A DNA stretch of 64,000 bases from Anthocerotibacter panamensis C109 (GTDB lineage: Bacteria; Cyanobacteriota; Cyanobacteriia; Gloeobacterales; Anthocerotibacteraceae), in NCBI RefSeq assembly GCF_018389385.1, contig NZ_CP062698.1:1181501-1245500 (forward strand), in the 5' to 3' direction. The position numbers were made by a program, and so were the translations under genes. Numbering within the stretch: position 1 is the stretch's first letter; every line of letters begins with the position of its first letter. The notes below the pieces were generated by a model. It searched no databases. It was not told the origin of the DNA and was given only the letters and a program-made list of their open reading frames with translations. Below are positions 33,826 through 43,639 of this stretch, in pieces.

Positions 33826-33891
33826 AACTTCGTAACTCTTCCCTAGATACTAGCCTTTATAATTGACGACAGCGCTGGCTTATACGCTGCC

Positions 33892-34434
33892 ATGTCCAAG
33901 TTTTATTCCGAGTTGTCCCCAGACCTGCTGAGATTTATTGGGGAACAAAAAATTTTTTTTACTGCGACTGCGCCCGCCCAAGGCCGCGTCAATCTTTCAC
34001 CTAAGGGCATGGATACCCTACGTTGTCTGGATTCTAAGACCGTAGCCTATCTGGACCTGACGGGTAGTGGCAATGAGACGGCTGCCCATCTGCTAGAAAA
34101 TAGTCGGATGACCATGATGTTTTGCAGCTTTAGCGAGGAACCCCTTATCCTCCGGCTCTACGGACAGGGACAGGTCATCCGCCCCCAGCATCCTGATTGG
34201 GCGATGCTTTACCCGCACTTCACACCCACTCCTGGCGAACGGCAGGTGATAGTCCTCAAGATCCAGACCGTCCAGACCTCCTGCGGTTACGCGGTGCCCG
34301 TGCTGGAATTTAAGGAGGAGCGCGACCAGCTCAAGAAATGGGCTCAACGCAAAGGGGTACAAGGCATCGCCGAGTATTGGCGGGTCAAAAATCGCAAGAG
34401 TATTGACGGGCTGCCCACGGGGATAGGCGGCTAG
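33892..34434 (+). CDS. Pyridoxamine 5'-phosphate oxidase-like flavin/heme-binding protein
   Basis: A 180-residue protein of the PNPOx-like split-barrel family: IFFTATAPAQGRVNLSPKG at the N-terminus, then VAYLDLTGSGNETAAHLLEN, and MTMMFCSFSEEPLILRLYGQG, all typical of the single-domain pyridoxamine-phosphate-oxidase-related proteins that bind FMN or F420 and reduce small substrates. A TATAAT hexamer lies near 33858, 34 bases before the start. It converges with the YkgJ-like gene, overlapping by four bases. Confidence 0.87.
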   Translation: MSKFYSELSPDLLRFIGEQKIFFTATAPAQGRVNLSPKGMDTLRCLDSKTVAYLDLTGSGNETAAHLLENSRMTMMFCSFSEEPLILRLYGQGQVIRPQHPDWAMLYPHFTPTPGERQVIVLKIQTVQTSCGYAVPVLEFKEERDQLKKWAQRKGVQGIAEYWRVKNRKSIDGLPTGIGG

Positions 34435-34784
34435 GTTTCCTCAAACTGCGCTACGAGTACTTCTACCTCGTCATCGGTCAGATCGGGGTTGCTGAGAATG
34501 TGTTCTGTGCAGCAATGGATCGCCCAAGCATCAAGATCCGCCGGGTCTTCGTGGTAGAGGTCGCGTATGACTTCAGGAGTCACGCGGCAAAAAAGCGGTC
34601 GTTCTGCGTAGATGAGGCAGGTGCGGGTCGCTTTGTCAAAATTTTTACACCACCCGTCATCCCCAACTAAAGCCATGTATTGGCTCAGTAGAGCGGGGGA
34701 CAAGTATTCATTGAGGTAGGGGCGTTCCTCAGGCGCGAGGTAACAGCAGGCCCCACAATTTTTGAGACAGTGCCAAGTAGCCAA
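34431..34784 (-). CDS. YkgJ-family cysteine-cluster protein
   Basis: A 117-residue protein with eight cysteines in the arrangement of the YkgJ family: CLKNCGACC near the N-terminus, W-C-KNFD, TCLIYAERPLFCRVTP, and HCC. Such proteins are predicted to bind zinc or an iron-sulfur cluster. The start appears to be TTG at 34784, one base after the stop of a 36-residue ORF, implying translational coupling. The C-terminal half carries an acidic segment (NPDLTDDEVEVL). Confidence 0.82.
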   Translation of the reverse strand: MATWHCLKNCGACCYLAPEERPYLNEYLSPALLSQYMALVGDDGWCKNFDKATRTCLIYAERPLFCRVTPEVIRDLYHEDPADLDAWAIHCCTEHILSNPDLTDDEVEVLVAQFEET

Positions 34785-34785
34785 A

Positions 34786-34896
34786 CTAGGCCGCTTCGAC
34801 GAGCATTGGTTCCGATTCCTCTGGAGGAAGGGAAAGGTCGCCGAAAAAATAGCCTTTGAGTTCTTGGACGTCGATCACTTCAAGGGTAAGTTCCAT
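34786..34896 (-). CDS. 36-residue small acidic protein coupled to the YkgJ gene
   Basis: A short ORF from an ATG at 34896 to a TAG at 34786: it begins MELTLEVIDVQELKGYFFG and ends in an acidic tail (PPEESEP) followed by MLVEAA. The stop is one base from the TTG start of the YkgJ-like gene, and AAAAGG lies about nine bases before its own ATG. Length, coupling and sensible composition favour a real small protein. The conserved-looking front half followed by an acidic tail recalls leader peptides of modified-peptide systems, but no modification gene is beside it except the cysteine-cluster protein itself. Function is unknown. Confidence 0.5.
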   Translation of the reverse strand: MELTLEVIDVQELKGYFFGDLSLPPEESEPMLVEAA

Positions 34897-35054
34897 CAAA
34901 ATGAGCCTTTTGCTTAAGGAAACTTAATTAGAAATATACATAAAACTTTAACATTGCGCAAGGGCGCACGGGTGGATTTAAGGATTTCTCTATCTTGTGG
35001 GTTGGACTATCCCCCGCCACGGGCTATAAATTGTATGACTCGATTCCAGCGCAC

Positions 35055-37445
35055 ATGCCCACACCCACCCCGCACGGTCAGATTGTGTCCACCTCCCTCC
35101 AGAGCGAGATGCAGCGCTCCTATCTGGAGTACGCGATGAGCGTCATCGTGGGACGGGCCTTACCGGATGTCCGCGACGGGCTCAAGCCTGTCCACCGCCG
35201 GATCCTGTTTGCGATGCACGAACTGGGACTTGCGCCAGACCGCCCCTTCCGCAAGTGTGCTCGGGTCGTCGGGGATGTCTTGGGTAAATATCATCCCCAC
35301 GGCGATACAGCAGTCTATGACGCCCTGGTGCGTCTGGCTCAGGATTTTTCCTCCCGCTACCCGCTCATTGAGGGCCACGGCAATTTCGGCTCCCTGGACA
35401 ACGACCCCCCGGCAGCGATGCGTTACACCGAGAGCCGCCTTTCTCCTATTGCTGCTGAGGCGCTACTTTTGGATGTGGGGGAGCCTATTGTCAGTTTCCA
35501 GAGCAACTTTGACGATTCGGGCCAAGAACCAAGCATTTTGCCCGCCCGTTTGCCTTTTTTGTTGCTCAACGGGGCCAATGGTATCGCAGTCGGCATGGCG
35601 ACCAACATCCCGCCCCACAATTTGGGCGAAGTGGTGGATGGGCTCGTCGCCCTGATTGACCAGCCTGAGAGTTCCCTCGAACAACTCATGGCCCATATCC
35701 CTGGCCCCGACTTCCCGACCGGGGGCGAAATTGTGGGCACAGACGCCATTCTGGATGCCTACCGCACCGGGCGCGGGACAATCACCGTACGCGGGCTGAT
35801 GGAGCTGGAGACCCTGCGGGAACGGGCACGCTCCAAGCAGGCGCTGGTCATTCGCTCCTTGCCCTATCAGGTCAGTATCGAGGCGCTGACCGTCAAAATC
35901 GCCGATTTGGTAAACGACGAGCGCATCACAGGCATCAGCGATCTACGCAACGAATCCAACCGCTCCGGGGTCAGGATTGTCCTCGAACTCAAACGCGACG
36001 CCAACCTGGAGCAGATCCGCACCCAACTCTACCGCCTGACCCCGCTTCAGGAGAATTTCGGCATCATTCAGTTGGCTTTGGTCAACGGTAAGCCGCAATT
36101 GCTGGGCCTCAAAGAATTGCTCCAGCACTTCCTAGACTTTCGCCTAGAGACCCTGACACGCCGCCTCAGCCATGACTTGGAGCAAGCCGAACAAAAAGTC
36201 CATCTCCTCGAAGGGCTGCAAATCGTGATGGGGGAGCTGCCCCGAGTGGTACAACTGCTCCTGGAGGCGGAGGATAGCCCCCGCGCCTTGGTGGCACTCC
36301 AGGAGCAATTCCAACTCTCTCCTGCCCAAGCTGAAAACGTCCTCCAGATGCCCCTGAGGCGTCTGACCCGCTATGACCGCCGCCATATTGAGGAGGAACT
36401 CCAGCGCTGGCAAAAACAGGTCCGTGACCTGACCACGCTGCTCAGCGACCGTAAAAAGCTCCTCAACTTCCTCAAAAAAGAACTCCTCCAACTCAAGAAA
36501 AAGTTTGCAGACGAGCGGCGTACCCTCTTGACCCAGGCTCAGGTCACCTTGCCCAAGGAGGCAGACCTGATTGTAGACAGCCCCTGCCTAATCCAGTACA
36601 GCCGTAGCGGTTATATCCGCCGCTTTGCCCTACCCACGCGCAGCAAAACCCGCACCGAGGATACGCTCCAGGTCCACCGGGGGCGTACGTTCTCCGAATT
36701 GGTCGTCCTCACCACCACAGGTCGTGCCTACCGCCTCAAGTTTCACGCCATTCCCGAAAATAAGAGCAAAGGAGCCTTGCTCGCTAACCTGCTCAACACC
36801 CAAGACCCCATCCTCATGACCCTGGGGCTCGACAGCTATGAGGACCAACAGCTCGTCTTGCTCACTGCTCAGGGAAACGTGAAGAAAATTCCCCTCAACG
36901 AACTTGCCAATCTCACGACACGCGGTCTGACCATCATGCGCCTGAACAATGAGGACCGCTTGGTGGATTGTGTCCAGGCGGTTCCAGGGAAGCAGATTTT
37001 GATTGCTACGCGCAGTGGGCGGCTGGTCCGGTTTCCCTACGACAATATGCAGATCCCCCAGAAGGGGCTGACCAGTGGGGGTGTGCTGGGTGTCCAACTG
37101 GGGAAGGCGGATCAGGCGCTTGGGCTGGTTTTTGTCGCGGAAGGGGACGAAGTCACGCTGGTGACCCAGGGGGGGTGGGCTAAGCGTCTGTCGGTCAAAG
37201 AAGTATCCTCTGGGGTACGCGCCAAAGTGGGAACGCCCAGCTTTACGTTCAGCTCCAAAACGGACCAACTGGTGAGCCTCGCTGTGTATCAACCGGGGAT
37301 AGAACTGGTCGGGGTCACGAATACCGAACGTTATCTTCCTATTCGTGAACTGCCCTTGGCGAAACGGACTAATCCTGGTCAGCAAGTCTTTTCGCTCACG
37401 CGGGAGGAGACCCTGACCGGGGTCATTGCCTACACTGAGCCGTGA
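35055..37445 (+). CDS. Type II topoisomerase subunit A (GyrA/ParC)
   Basis: A 796-residue A subunit of DNA gyrase or topoisomerase IV. The start at 35055 ([19 protein letters not shown]) fits cyanobacterial relatives. Motifs: [45 protein letters not shown], and catalytic Tyr in AAMRYTESR, followed by the long coiled-coil (about 420-500) and a C-terminal beta-pinwheel with six repeats. The classical gyrase box (QRRGGKG) is not seen; the corresponding position reads [10 protein letters not shown], which makes a ParC-like or divergent GyrA assignment uncertain. The next gene's GTG start overlaps its TGA stop. Confidence 0.9.
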   Translation: MPTPTPHGQIVSTSLQSEMQRSYLEYAMSVIVGRALPDVRDGLKPVHRRILFAMHELGLAPDRPFRKCARVVGDVLGKYHPHGDTAVYDALVRLAQDFSSRYPLIEGHGNFGSLDNDPPAAMRYTESRLSPIAAEALLLDVGEPIVSFQSNFDDSGQEPSILPARLPFLLLNGANGIAVGMATNIPPHNLGEVVDGLVALIDQPESSLEQLMAHIPGPDFPTGGEIVGTDAILDAYRTGRGTITVRGLMELETLRERARSKQALVIRSLPYQVSIEALTVKIADLVNDERITGISDLRNESNRSGVRIVLELKRDANLEQIRTQLYRLTPLQENFGIIQLALVNGKPQLLGLKELLQHFLDFRLETLTRRLSHDLEQAEQKVHLLEGLQIVMGELPRVVQLLLEAEDSPRALVALQEQFQLSPAQAENVLQMPLRRLTRYDRRHIEEELQRWQKQVRDLTTLLSDRKKLLNFLKKELLQLKKKFADERRTLLTQAQVTLPKEADLIVDSPCLIQYSRSGYIRRFALPTRSKTRTEDTLQVHRGRTFSELVVLTTTGRAYRLKFHAIPENKSKGALLANLLNTQDPILMTLGLDSYEDQQLVLLTAQGNVKKIPLNELANLTTRGLTIMRLNNEDRLVDCVQAVPGKQILIATRSGRLVRFPYDNMQIPQKGLTSGGVLGVQLGKADQALGLVFVAEGDEVTLVTQGGWAKRLSVKEVSSGVRAKVGTPSFTFSSKTDQLVSLAVYQPGIELVGVTNTERYLPIRELPLAKRTNPGQQVFSLTREETLTGVIAYTEP

Positions 37446-38257
37446 ATCTCGCGCCCCTGCTGCTGGTCCTTGTCTTTTTGGTCGCCACTGTGGTCCTATG
37501 GCTACCGATTGGGGTGTTGCTGTTAGGGCGCAGGGGCTGGCAGTGGGGGGCGTTTACCTTTGCTGAGAAGTTGCAGTGGGTTTTGAGTCTGTATCTGGTG
37601 ATCCCTCCAGTTCTGTGGGGGTTGGCGGAGTATTTGGGCTTGTCTTTTGCTCGCTCTGGTTTCTATGGTCTACGGGTAGACCTGACCGGGGGTGTACAAC
37701 TGTTGGCAGGATTGGGATTGGGCTTGTTGGGCTTGGTGGTCCTTTTCGGCGGGGAGGTGCTCTTGGGTTGGGCGCAGTGGAAGCATCCTTCGGTTGCCCT
37801 GGGTCTCATTGGTTCGGCGTTGGGCGTTGGGATCGGCGTCGGGGCGGTTGAGGAATTGCTGTTTCGGGGTTTTATGGTTCAGGCGTTCCTCCCCTATGGT
37901 CTATGGGGCGCGGCGCTACTCAGTAGTGCGATTTTTGCGCTCCTGCACCTCATCTGGGAACCGGCGGGCACCCGTTGCCATGCGCTGTTTCAACTGCCGG
38001 GGTTGGGCCTGATGGGGCTGGTCCTGGTCTGGGCGGTAATCCTGGCGGATGGGAGCCTCAATTTGGCCTGGGGTTTGCACGCTGGGTGGGTGTGGGGGAT
38101 GACCGTCCTCGACACGGCTGGAGCACTTGATTATCCGGGGCAGACACCGGCTTGGGTGACGGGGATCGGCGGGAAACCCCTCGCAGGAATGTTGGGATTG
38201 GGCTTCTTAGGGCTCACGGCTGCTACACTTTGGGCAGTGCACTGGTATGTAGGCTAA
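37442..38257 (+). CDS. CPBP-family intramembrane protease-like protein
   Basis: A 271-residue polytopic membrane protein with about eight hydrophobic segments and the CPBP (type II CAAX prenyl protease/Rce1-like) motifs: [13 protein letters not shown] with the catalytic Glu-Glu-x-x-x-Arg, then [10 protein letters not shown] with the second His, and [12 protein letters not shown] with the third. The GTG start overlaps the stop of the topoisomerase gene (GTGA). In cyanobacteria these proteins are numerous and mostly uncharacterised. Confidence 0.88.
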   Translation: MNLAPLLLVLVFLVATVVLWLPIGVLLLGRRGWQWGAFTFAEKLQWVLSLYLVIPPVLWGLAEYLGLSFARSGFYGLRVDLTGGVQLLAGLGLGLLGLVVLFGGEVLLGWAQWKHPSVALGLIGSALGVGIGVGAVEELLFRGFMVQAFLPYGLWGAALLSSAIFALLHLIWEPAGTRCHALFQLPGLGLMGLVLVWAVILADGSLNLAWGLHAGWVWGMTVLDTAGALDYPGQTPAWVTGIGGKPLAGMLGLGFLGLTAATLWAVHWYVG

Positions 38258-38261
38258 AGCT

Positions 38262-39005
38262 ATGTCTGTTTTGCCCGTCCCTGACCTGCTTACGATGCGC
38301 CGTATCCTCTGTGTTCAACCCCATCCCGACGATGGCGATATTGGTTGTGGTGGGACCTTAGCGCGGCTGACAGAAGCTGGAGCGGAGGTCATCTACCTCA
38401 CAGTGACCGATGGCGCGGCAGGAACCGATGACCCATACATGGAAGCCCTTACCCTGCGCACCCTCCGCCGGATAGAACAGGAAGACGCCCTCAAAACCCT
38501 GGGTATCGCCACAACCAAACTGGTCTGGTTTGACGAACAGGACGGTTATCTCAAGGACACATTTGCACTGCGCGACCGGATCATCCTAGAGATCCGCAGT
38601 CTGCGCCCGGACTGTGTCCTGACCGTGGACCCCTGGCTACCCTACGAAGCCCACAATGATCATCGGGTGGCAGGTCTTGCTACGGCTCAAGCCGTCTTTT
38701 TTGCCAACACGCCCAAAATCGCTTCTTGGTCAGGTTTCTCGCCCCATCCGGTCCCGGCTATCGGCTTTTATTTCACCCATCGCCCCAACACGTTTATCGA
38801 CGTTTCTCCTTACTGGACCCGTAAGATGTCCGCCATTCAGTGCCACAAGAGTCAGTTCTCGCAACAGATGTGGTCGCAGTACGAGGCATTTTTTGCAGCA
38901 CAGGCAAGACAGTGGGCTAAAGGGCGCGGTTACGCGCAGGCTGAAGCGTTTAAAGTCCTCACGCCGCAGCATCTGCATTGTTTCCCGGACACGGAGCAGA
39001 TTTAA
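38262..39005 (+). CDS. PIG-L (LmbE-like) deacetylase family protein
   Basis: A 247-residue zinc-dependent deacetylase-type protein. The motif QPHPDDGDIGCGG near residue 20 supplies the metal-binding His-Pro-Asp-Asp, and a later ayEAHNDHRVAG-type segment (YEAHNDHRVAG, about 128) supplies the distal His ligand. PIG-L proteins remove acetyl groups from N-acetylglucosamine-linked substrates. The exact substrate is unknown. It begins only four bases after the CPBP gene, so they may be cotranscribed. An internal ATG at the MRRILCVQPHPDD segment is an alternative start. Confidence 0.88.
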   Translation: MSVLPVPDLLTMRRILCVQPHPDDGDIGCGGTLARLTEAGAEVIYLTVTDGAAGTDDPYMEALTLRTLRRIEQEDALKTLGIATTKLVWFDEQDGYLKDTFALRDRIILEIRSLRPDCVLTVDPWLPYEAHNDHRVAGLATAQAVFFANTPKIASWSGFSPHPVPAIGFYFTHRPNTFIDVSPYWTRKMSAIQCHKSQFSQQMWSQYEAFFAAQARQWAKGRGYAQAEAFKVLTPQHLHCFPDTEQI

Positions 39006-39116
39006 AGGCCCCCCAACCAGGAAATGGCGCTGGAGCCAGTTCTCTCTCATGGGTGACGTTTGATAGCGCATTTGCCCGGTATCTTCTGTAGAATTCTCTA
39101 CCGGGCAAGACAGCCG

Positions 39117-39620
39117 ATGAGCATCGAAGCACCGACACTCAGAGACATCGCGATGGTCAAACTGGCTTTGGAAGAAGCGCGACAGGCCCTAGCCCATGGT
39201 AAAGCAGGGGTGGGAGCGGTCTTGGTTTTGGGGGAGGAAATCCTGGCTCGGGGTCACAATATGTCGGTCGAGACCGGGGATCAAACCGCCCATGCGGAAA
39301 TGGTTGTCCTGCAGATGGCTGCTCGTCGCCTCGCCCAACTGACGGACGCACAGAAGGCGCAACTAGCAATTTACACCAGTCTAGAACCCTGCCTCATGTG
39401 CTTCTCGGCCTTGGCTCATACGGGGGTCAAACGCATCGCCTACTCAGCTTTGATTGAGGATGCCGACGAAGAATCGATGGTGGTCCGGGGCCTTACTTCC
39501 GACCAAATCAACGACCATCTCATGAGCGGACCCGCCGTGCTCATCCCGGGGGTGTGCCGCGAAGCAGGCCAGGAAATTATGGCGCTCATGGGTAAAGGAG
39601 GGGATGGGCTCAAGGGGTGA
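39117..39620 (+). CDS. Cytidine/deoxycytidylate-type nucleoside deaminase
   Basis: A 167-residue zinc deaminase of the CDA/TadA superfamily. Motif 1 is HAEMVVLQ (H-A-E with the catalytic Glu) and motif 2 is EPCLMCFSALAHTGV (P-C-x-x-C). The N-terminus VKLALEEARQALAHGKAGVGAVLV is the usual first strand-helix. It resembles guanine deaminase/nucleoside deaminases rather than the tRNA-specific TadA, but a firm substrate cannot be assigned. The start at 39117 matches the family; an upstream in-frame start adds 19 unrelated residues. Confidence 0.85.
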   Translation: MSIEAPTLRDIAMVKLALEEARQALAHGKAGVGAVLVLGEEILARGHNMSVETGDQTAHAEMVVLQMAARRLAQLTDAQKAQLAIYTSLEPCLMCFSALAHTGVKRIAYSALIEDADEESMVVRGLTSDQINDHLMSGPAVLIPGVCREAGQEIMALMGKGGDGLKG

Positions 39621-39798
39621 CACCGGGCTTCGCAAGCAGTTGTAGAATCCGTAGTCCTTGCTGTGGCTGAGAACCAATGTAGTCTATGCTCAAACCGTTA
39701 TGGCTGTAGGCGTAATAGACCAGGGAAGTGGCCTGTAACCTCCAGTACAAGCTATAGGATAGGATTGCAAAAAACCATCTTCTCGTAGGTGTTGGATT

Positions 39799-40512
39799 AT
39801 GAAGCAGTTTTTTACTACGCTACTTGCTCTGTTATGCTTATCCTTCTCGTCGGTCTGTGCTAGTCCTCAGATCGTTCGTCAAACCATAAATGCCCAAGGT
39901 CTAGAGCGCACCTACTACCTATACGTTCCTGAGAATGCCCGTAGCTCGGTACCCCTCATCGTTCTGCTGCATGGCTCCAAGCGCAATGGGCTCTCTCTGG
40001 TGGAGAAATGGCAAGAGGTGGCTGACCGGGAGGGGGTGATTGTCGTTGGACCGGATTCCTTGAACTCCCAAGGTTGGAGTACTCCTGACGATGGACCCGA
40101 CTTTTTGCATGATTTGGTCGAAAACCTCAAGATCCGCTACCCCCTTGATGGACGCCGGGTATATCTGTTTGGGCATTCCGCAGGGGCAGCGTTCGCGCTC
40201 TTTATGTCCTGTTATGAGTCGGAATACTTTGCGGTGACGGCTATTCATGCCGGGGCAGTGGAGCAAGGGAACTTCGGGGTGATGGATCTCGCCACCCACA
40301 AAATCCCCATTTCTATTGCCGTGGGGACGGTCGATGCCTTCTTTCCGTTACCGTTCGTCCGAGCGACCCGCGATGCTTTTAATAAGCGCGGTTTTGATGT
40401 TGCACTGACAGAAATCCCCAACCACCCACTTCCGGTGAAGTTGGTAGCGTTGACCGTTCCTCCACCCGCAGCACATCCCACCCTTCACCCCGAAAAAATC
40501 CGACAGATCTGA
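39799..40512 (+). CDS. Secreted alpha/beta hydrolase, PHB-depolymerase/esterase-like
   Basis: A 237-residue exported hydrolase with a signal peptide (FFTTLLALLCLSFSSVCA, about 4-21). The fold is of the LpqC/esterase PHB-depolymerase-like group: RTYYLYVPENARSSVPLIVLLHGSKR (oxyanion region), the nucleophile elbow GHSAGAAFA, and VGTVDAFFPLPFVRATRDAF near the acid residue. The expected catalytic His may be within NHPLPVK near the end. It converges with and overlaps the ureD frame by 28 bases. Confidence 0.8.
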   Translation: MKQFFTTLLALLCLSFSSVCASPQIVRQTINAQGLERTYYLYVPENARSSVPLIVLLHGSKRNGLSLVEKWQEVADREGVIVVGPDSLNSQGWSTPDDGPDFLHDLVENLKIRYPLDGRRVYLFGHSAGAAFALFMSCYESEYFAVTAIHAGAVEQGNFGVMDLATHKIPISIAVGTVDAFFPLPFVRATRDAFNKRGFDVALTEIPNHPLPVKLVALTVPPPAAHPTLHPEKIRQI

Positions 40513-41180
40513 CCCATGGGCTTGCTGAGAACCCAAGACCGACTTCCCGACGGCATCGAATAGCTGATAGGAGTAAAATCCCCCAACCCGAAGCGATAGA
40601 CCGAGCGAAACTGTGTGTATTTCCCGCAGACCAATGGGTGCGTCAGGGGGGTACGGGTTGGTTGTAGTACCCAGCGTTCACGGTAGGCTAGGGCCGTTCC
40701 GACATAGATCTCAGTCAGGGTGTCGAAGCGCTCAAACTGCCACTGTTCGCCCATGGCAATGCGCCCCGCCGCCCAGACATCCTGATATTCCAGCCAGCTA
40801 TCCGGGGCGAGGTCGATGTGGACCCGTTGACGAAAGTCCGCACCCGCCGCCAGAATCAACGGGTGCGGTAGGTAGACCAGTTTCCCGCCTGCCGCTATGT
40901 GAAGCTTGACGGTCTGCTGCGAAATTCCGGGATAGACCATCGTCGCCGCCTGAGTCCGCACTTCCAGGGTGCTGCTTGCTCCTACAGAAATTTCCAGGTC
41001 ATGGACATCCCCGCCCAAAAGCCCCGCCGAAGGGGTTCTCAGATAGAGCGTGGGATAGGTCTGTTGTTCTAAATAGAGCGGGCGATGCCATTGTAGGGGA
41101 GCCTGACCGTACTGTTGGGTGACCACCGAGCGACCGTTTCGTTGTGCCACTTGTGCGCGGGCCAAACCCAGATTAGGCAT
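40485..41180 (-). CDS. ureD: Urease accessory protein UreD
   Basis: A 231-residue UreD (UreH), which with UreF and UreG delivers nickel to apo-urease. Landmarks: [28 protein letters not shown], and [23 protein letters not shown]. The ATG at 41180 overlaps the end of ureG by eight bases. The C-terminal 30 or so residues ([17 protein letters not shown]) do not look like the usual UreD end and the protein is some 40 residues short of typical length, so a 3' frameshift or truncation is possible. No urease structural genes are in this window. Confidence 0.85.
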   Translation of the reverse strand: MPNLGLARAQVAQRNGRSVVTQQYGQAPLQWHRPLYLEQQTYPTLYLRTPSAGLLGGDVHDLEISVGASSTLEVRTQAATMVYPGISQQTVKLHIAAGGKLVYLPHPLILAAGADFRQRVHIDLAPDSWLEYQDVWAAGRIAMGEQWQFERFDTLTEIYVGTALAYRERWVLQPTRTPLTHPLVCGKYTQFRSVYRFGLGDFTPISYSMPSGSRSWVLSKPMGQICRIFSG

Positions 41181-41796
41181 GGGAGAGGTCGGCAAACAAG
41201 GCTTGGCTCAATAGCCAATCGCACACCCGATCCAACCCCACGCCATGGCGCAAGTCCGTGAAGATAAAAGGCCGCTCCCGACGCATCCGCAGAGCATCGC
41301 GCTCCATCACGCCCAAGTCAGCTCCCACATAGGGCGCGAGGTCAATCTTGTTGATGACAAGCAAGTCGGAGCGGGTGATAGCAGGTCCGCCCTTGCGGGG
41401 AATTTTGTCGCCTTGTGCCACATCGATCACATAGATAAAGGTATCCACCAACTCTGGGCTAAACGTGGCTGCCAGATTGTCCCCGCCTGACTCCAAAAAG
41501 ACCAGATCCGGTTGGAATTTCTCTTCTAGAAAGCGCAGTGCATCCAAGTTTAGTGAGGCATCTTCACGGATGGCGGTGTGCGGGCAGCCCCCTGTCTCGA
41601 CCCCCAGAATGCGCTCGGCGGGTAAAACCCCACGGCGGGTCAGAAATTCAGCGTCTTCGCGGGTGTAGATGTCGTTGGTGACTACCGCCAGAGAATAGCG
41701 ACCGCTCAGTTCTCGGCACAGAGCTTCCAAGAGGGCTGTCTTCCCGGAACCCACCGGACCACCGATGCCTACACGCAGACTCGCAGTTGTACCCAT
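41173..41796 (-). CDS. ureG: Urease accessory GTPase UreG
   Basis: A 207-residue GTPase that drives nickel insertion into urease. The P-loop is GGPVGSGKT near residue 11; the nickel-binding CPH motif lies in [30 protein letters not shown] is the switch II region and INKIDLAPY the guanine-specificity loop. Gene order ureG-ureD, overlapping. The urease subunits, UreE and UreF must be elsewhere, consistent with dispersed urease genes in cyanobacteria. Confidence 0.96.
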   Translation of the reverse strand: MGTTASLRVGIGGPVGSGKTALLEALCRELSGRYSLAVVTNDIYTREDAEFLTRRGVLPAERILGVETGGCPHTAIREDASLNLDALRFLEEKFQPDLVFLESGGDNLAATFSPELVDTFIYVIDVAQGDKIPRKGGPAITRSDLLVINKIDLAPYVGADLGVMERDALRMRRERPFIFTDLRHGVGLDRVCDWLLSQALFADLSHA

Positions 41797-41831
41797 CACC
41801 ATTCAGCCCCACTGTAGAACATGCTGCACCC

Positions 41832-42797
41832 CTAAAACGGAGAGCGCACTTTGGGTGGTTTGTAGTTCTTCTCGCGCAGTTTTTGCTTGATGCGCTGATA
41901 ATAGCTCTTGAGAAATGGTTCAACATCCATTAACTCAGACAAAGGGATGCCGAACTGCGTACAGACTTCGGTCATATCTACCCCGAAGTCCGCTCCATTG
42001 GCGACTACCTCTGCAAATTCAAAGAAATCCGCCGAGTAGCGGGTCCATTCCAGATACCGCATCATCTTGCCCATAAAGCGCATCACCCCAAGGGGCATCC
42101 GGCTGATGCGTGGGGTCTGGTCATCCTGCCCCCCCAACTCATCGCACAGGTCAATCACCTCATAGGCGGTCCAATAGCGAGGACCGGCGAGGCTGTAGGC
42201 TTGGTTCCACAGGTCGGGGCGGGTGAGGCTGGCGAGGTAGAAACGAGCTGCATCCAAAGTACTGAGGTAGGCGATAGGAGAGGATTCGCCCATGACCTGA
42301 ACCGGTTTGCGCTCCAAAACCGGAATCGCGTACTGGCCGACCAAGCCCTGCATAAAAGCACCGGGCCGAAAAATTACGTGGTTGAGCCCCGACTGCTGGA
42401 GATAGATCTCGATCTCCCGCTTGACGCGCATGAGCCGAATCTGCGGATACTGCTCGCACTGAAGAATAGAAGTAAAGATAAACAAACCTACTCCAGCCTG
42501 TTTGCAACCATCGATGAGGCGGCGGTTGCCCTCATCGTCCACCTCGGTGATGGTGTTGCCCTTAATGCCGGTGCCAGAACTAGCCGTCGTGATGACGGCC
42601 CCCACGCCCTCTAGCGCCTCAGACAAATTGGACAAGTCGCGCAAGTCCCCCGTAAAGAGGTGTGCCCCCCACTCTTCTAGAAACTTGGCCTTCTCCCGGT
42701 CACGCACATAGCATCGGACCTCGTGGCCTTCGTCTAGGGCCTTACGGACAATTTGCCGACCTAAGGTGCCGGTGCTGCCGACGCTTAAAATTCTCAT
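41832..42797 (-). CDS. ycf39: Ycf39-like NAD(P)-binding atypical SDR
   Basis: A 321-residue atypical short-chain-dehydrogenase-like protein (NmrA/Ycf39 group). The dinucleotide-binding motif VGSTGTLGRQIVRKALDEGH is at the N-terminus, followed by VRCYVRDREKAKFLEEWGA and FTGDLRDLSNLSEAL. In cyanobacteria Ycf39 assists chlorophyll delivery to newly made photosystem II D1; relatives act similarly in plants (HCF244). The C-terminus (YQRIKQKLREKNYKPPKVR) is basic. Ycf39 and a second related protein are easily confused, so the exact member is somewhat uncertain. Confidence 0.82.
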   Translation of the reverse strand: MRILSVGSTGTLGRQIVRKALDEGHEVRCYVRDREKAKFLEEWGAHLFTGDLRDLSNLSEALEGVGAVITTASSGTGIKGNTITEVDDEGNRRLIDGCKQAGVGLFIFTSILQCEQYPQIRLMRVKREIEIYLQQSGLNHVIFRPGAFMQGLVGQYAIPVLERKPVQVMGESSPIAYLSTLDAARFYLASLTRPDLWNQAYSLAGPRYWTAYEVIDLCDELGGQDDQTPRISRMPLGVMRFMGKMMRYLEWTRYSADFFEFAEVVANGADFGVDMTEVCTQFGIPLSELMDVEPFLKSYYQRIKQKLREKNYKPPKVRSPF

Positions 42798-42862
42798 TTT
42801 TGGGGCTGAACACTTAAGAAAATGTTACATTACTTTGCCTGTCGGCGCAAAGAGGTTCTTCC

Positions 42863-43279
42863 CTAAGGCGGAGTGAGCTGTGCTTGGACCCGTTTGAGTA
42901 TCTCGGCCTCAGTAGCAAAAGTGATGCGTTTTAGGGCTTCGGACAAAGAGACCCAGACCACCTGGGACATCTCGTGGTCATGTTCAGCAAAGCTTCCGCC
43001 ACGGGGGGTCATCAGGTAGTAGTAGACCTGCTTGTGGATAGGTTGGCCCTGCCATTGATACCAGTATTCGCTGTGACCCAAGGCGGATTCGATCTGGACC
43101 AGTAACCCGGTCTCCTCGCGGACTTCGCGGCGGGCGGTCTGCTCCAGGGTTTCTCCTGGGTCCTGGTGGCCTTTGGGGAGTGCCCAGCGGTTGGGTTCCT
43201 GTACAGGCATCACTAGCACGACTTCAATATTTCGGGATTGGTGGCGGTAGACGACTCCTCCGGCGGCGATGACAGCCAT
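42863..43279 (-). CDS. Nudix hydrolase
   Basis: A 138-residue Nudix protein. The full Nudix box is seen at GHQDPGETLEQTARREVREETG (shown only up to the G): Gly, Glu and the REVxEE core with the metal-binding Glu residues. The beginning (MAVIAAGGVVYRHQSRN) and the end (LKRVQAQLTPP) fit a single-domain enzyme of the Ap4A/NDP-sugar-like group. The substrate is unknown. Confidence 0.88.
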   Translation of the reverse strand: MAVIAAGGVVYRHQSRNIEVVLVMPVQEPNRWALPKGHQDPGETLEQTARREVREETGLLVQIESALGHSEYWYQWQGQPIHKQVYYYLMTPRGGSFAEHDHEMSQVVWVSLSEALKRITFATEAEILKRVQAQLTPP

Positions 43280-43375
43280 GGTTTGCCTCTTGTCGGACTC
43301 AGGGTGATTCTATCAAGGGAGCAGCGTCCATTGACGCAATGGGATACTAGGATTGTGTCCGAAGGTGGATAGGCG

Positions 43376-43582
43376 GTGAACATCCAATTAGTTGAGGCAT
43401 TAGTACAGGTAATTCGTGCCCTCTCTGAAGAAGAACAGGTGCTCTTGGTAGAACGGCTGTACCTAGATACGCGCCACCCCATCGCGCCTGACATGACGGA
43501 CTTGGCCCAACTCGGTGGGATGTTTAGCTTTTTGTATGACGACCCGGATGTGCAGGGGTTGGATGCGGACGACGCGCAATAG
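43376..43582 (+). CDS. Small helical protein, possible regulator
   Basis: A 68-residue protein with GTG start. The N-terminus is a helix-rich segment (LVEALVQVIRALSEEEQVLLVERLY) of the pattern seen in many short cyanobacterial proteins that accompany toxins or act as regulators; the acidic end reads DDPDVQGLDADDAQ. No partner toxin is beside it. It lies 57 bases ahead of the methyltransferase gene on the same strand. Treated as a probable real gene because of good codon use and spacing; function unknown. Confidence 0.5.
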   Translation: MNIQLVEALVQVIRALSEEEQVLLVERLYLDTRHPIAPDMTDLAQLGGMFSFLYDDPDVQGLDADDAQ

Positions 43583-43639
43583 ATTTGGAACCAATTTTTG
43601 GCGTAGGCTGGACAGAGTATATCCCTGAGGCCAAACCCC

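Noticed and set aside
40245-40481. Antisense frame opposite the esterase gene as the missing UreD end
   Set aside because: Its sequence does not continue UreD similarity and it lies too far into the hydrolase coding region to be joined simply.
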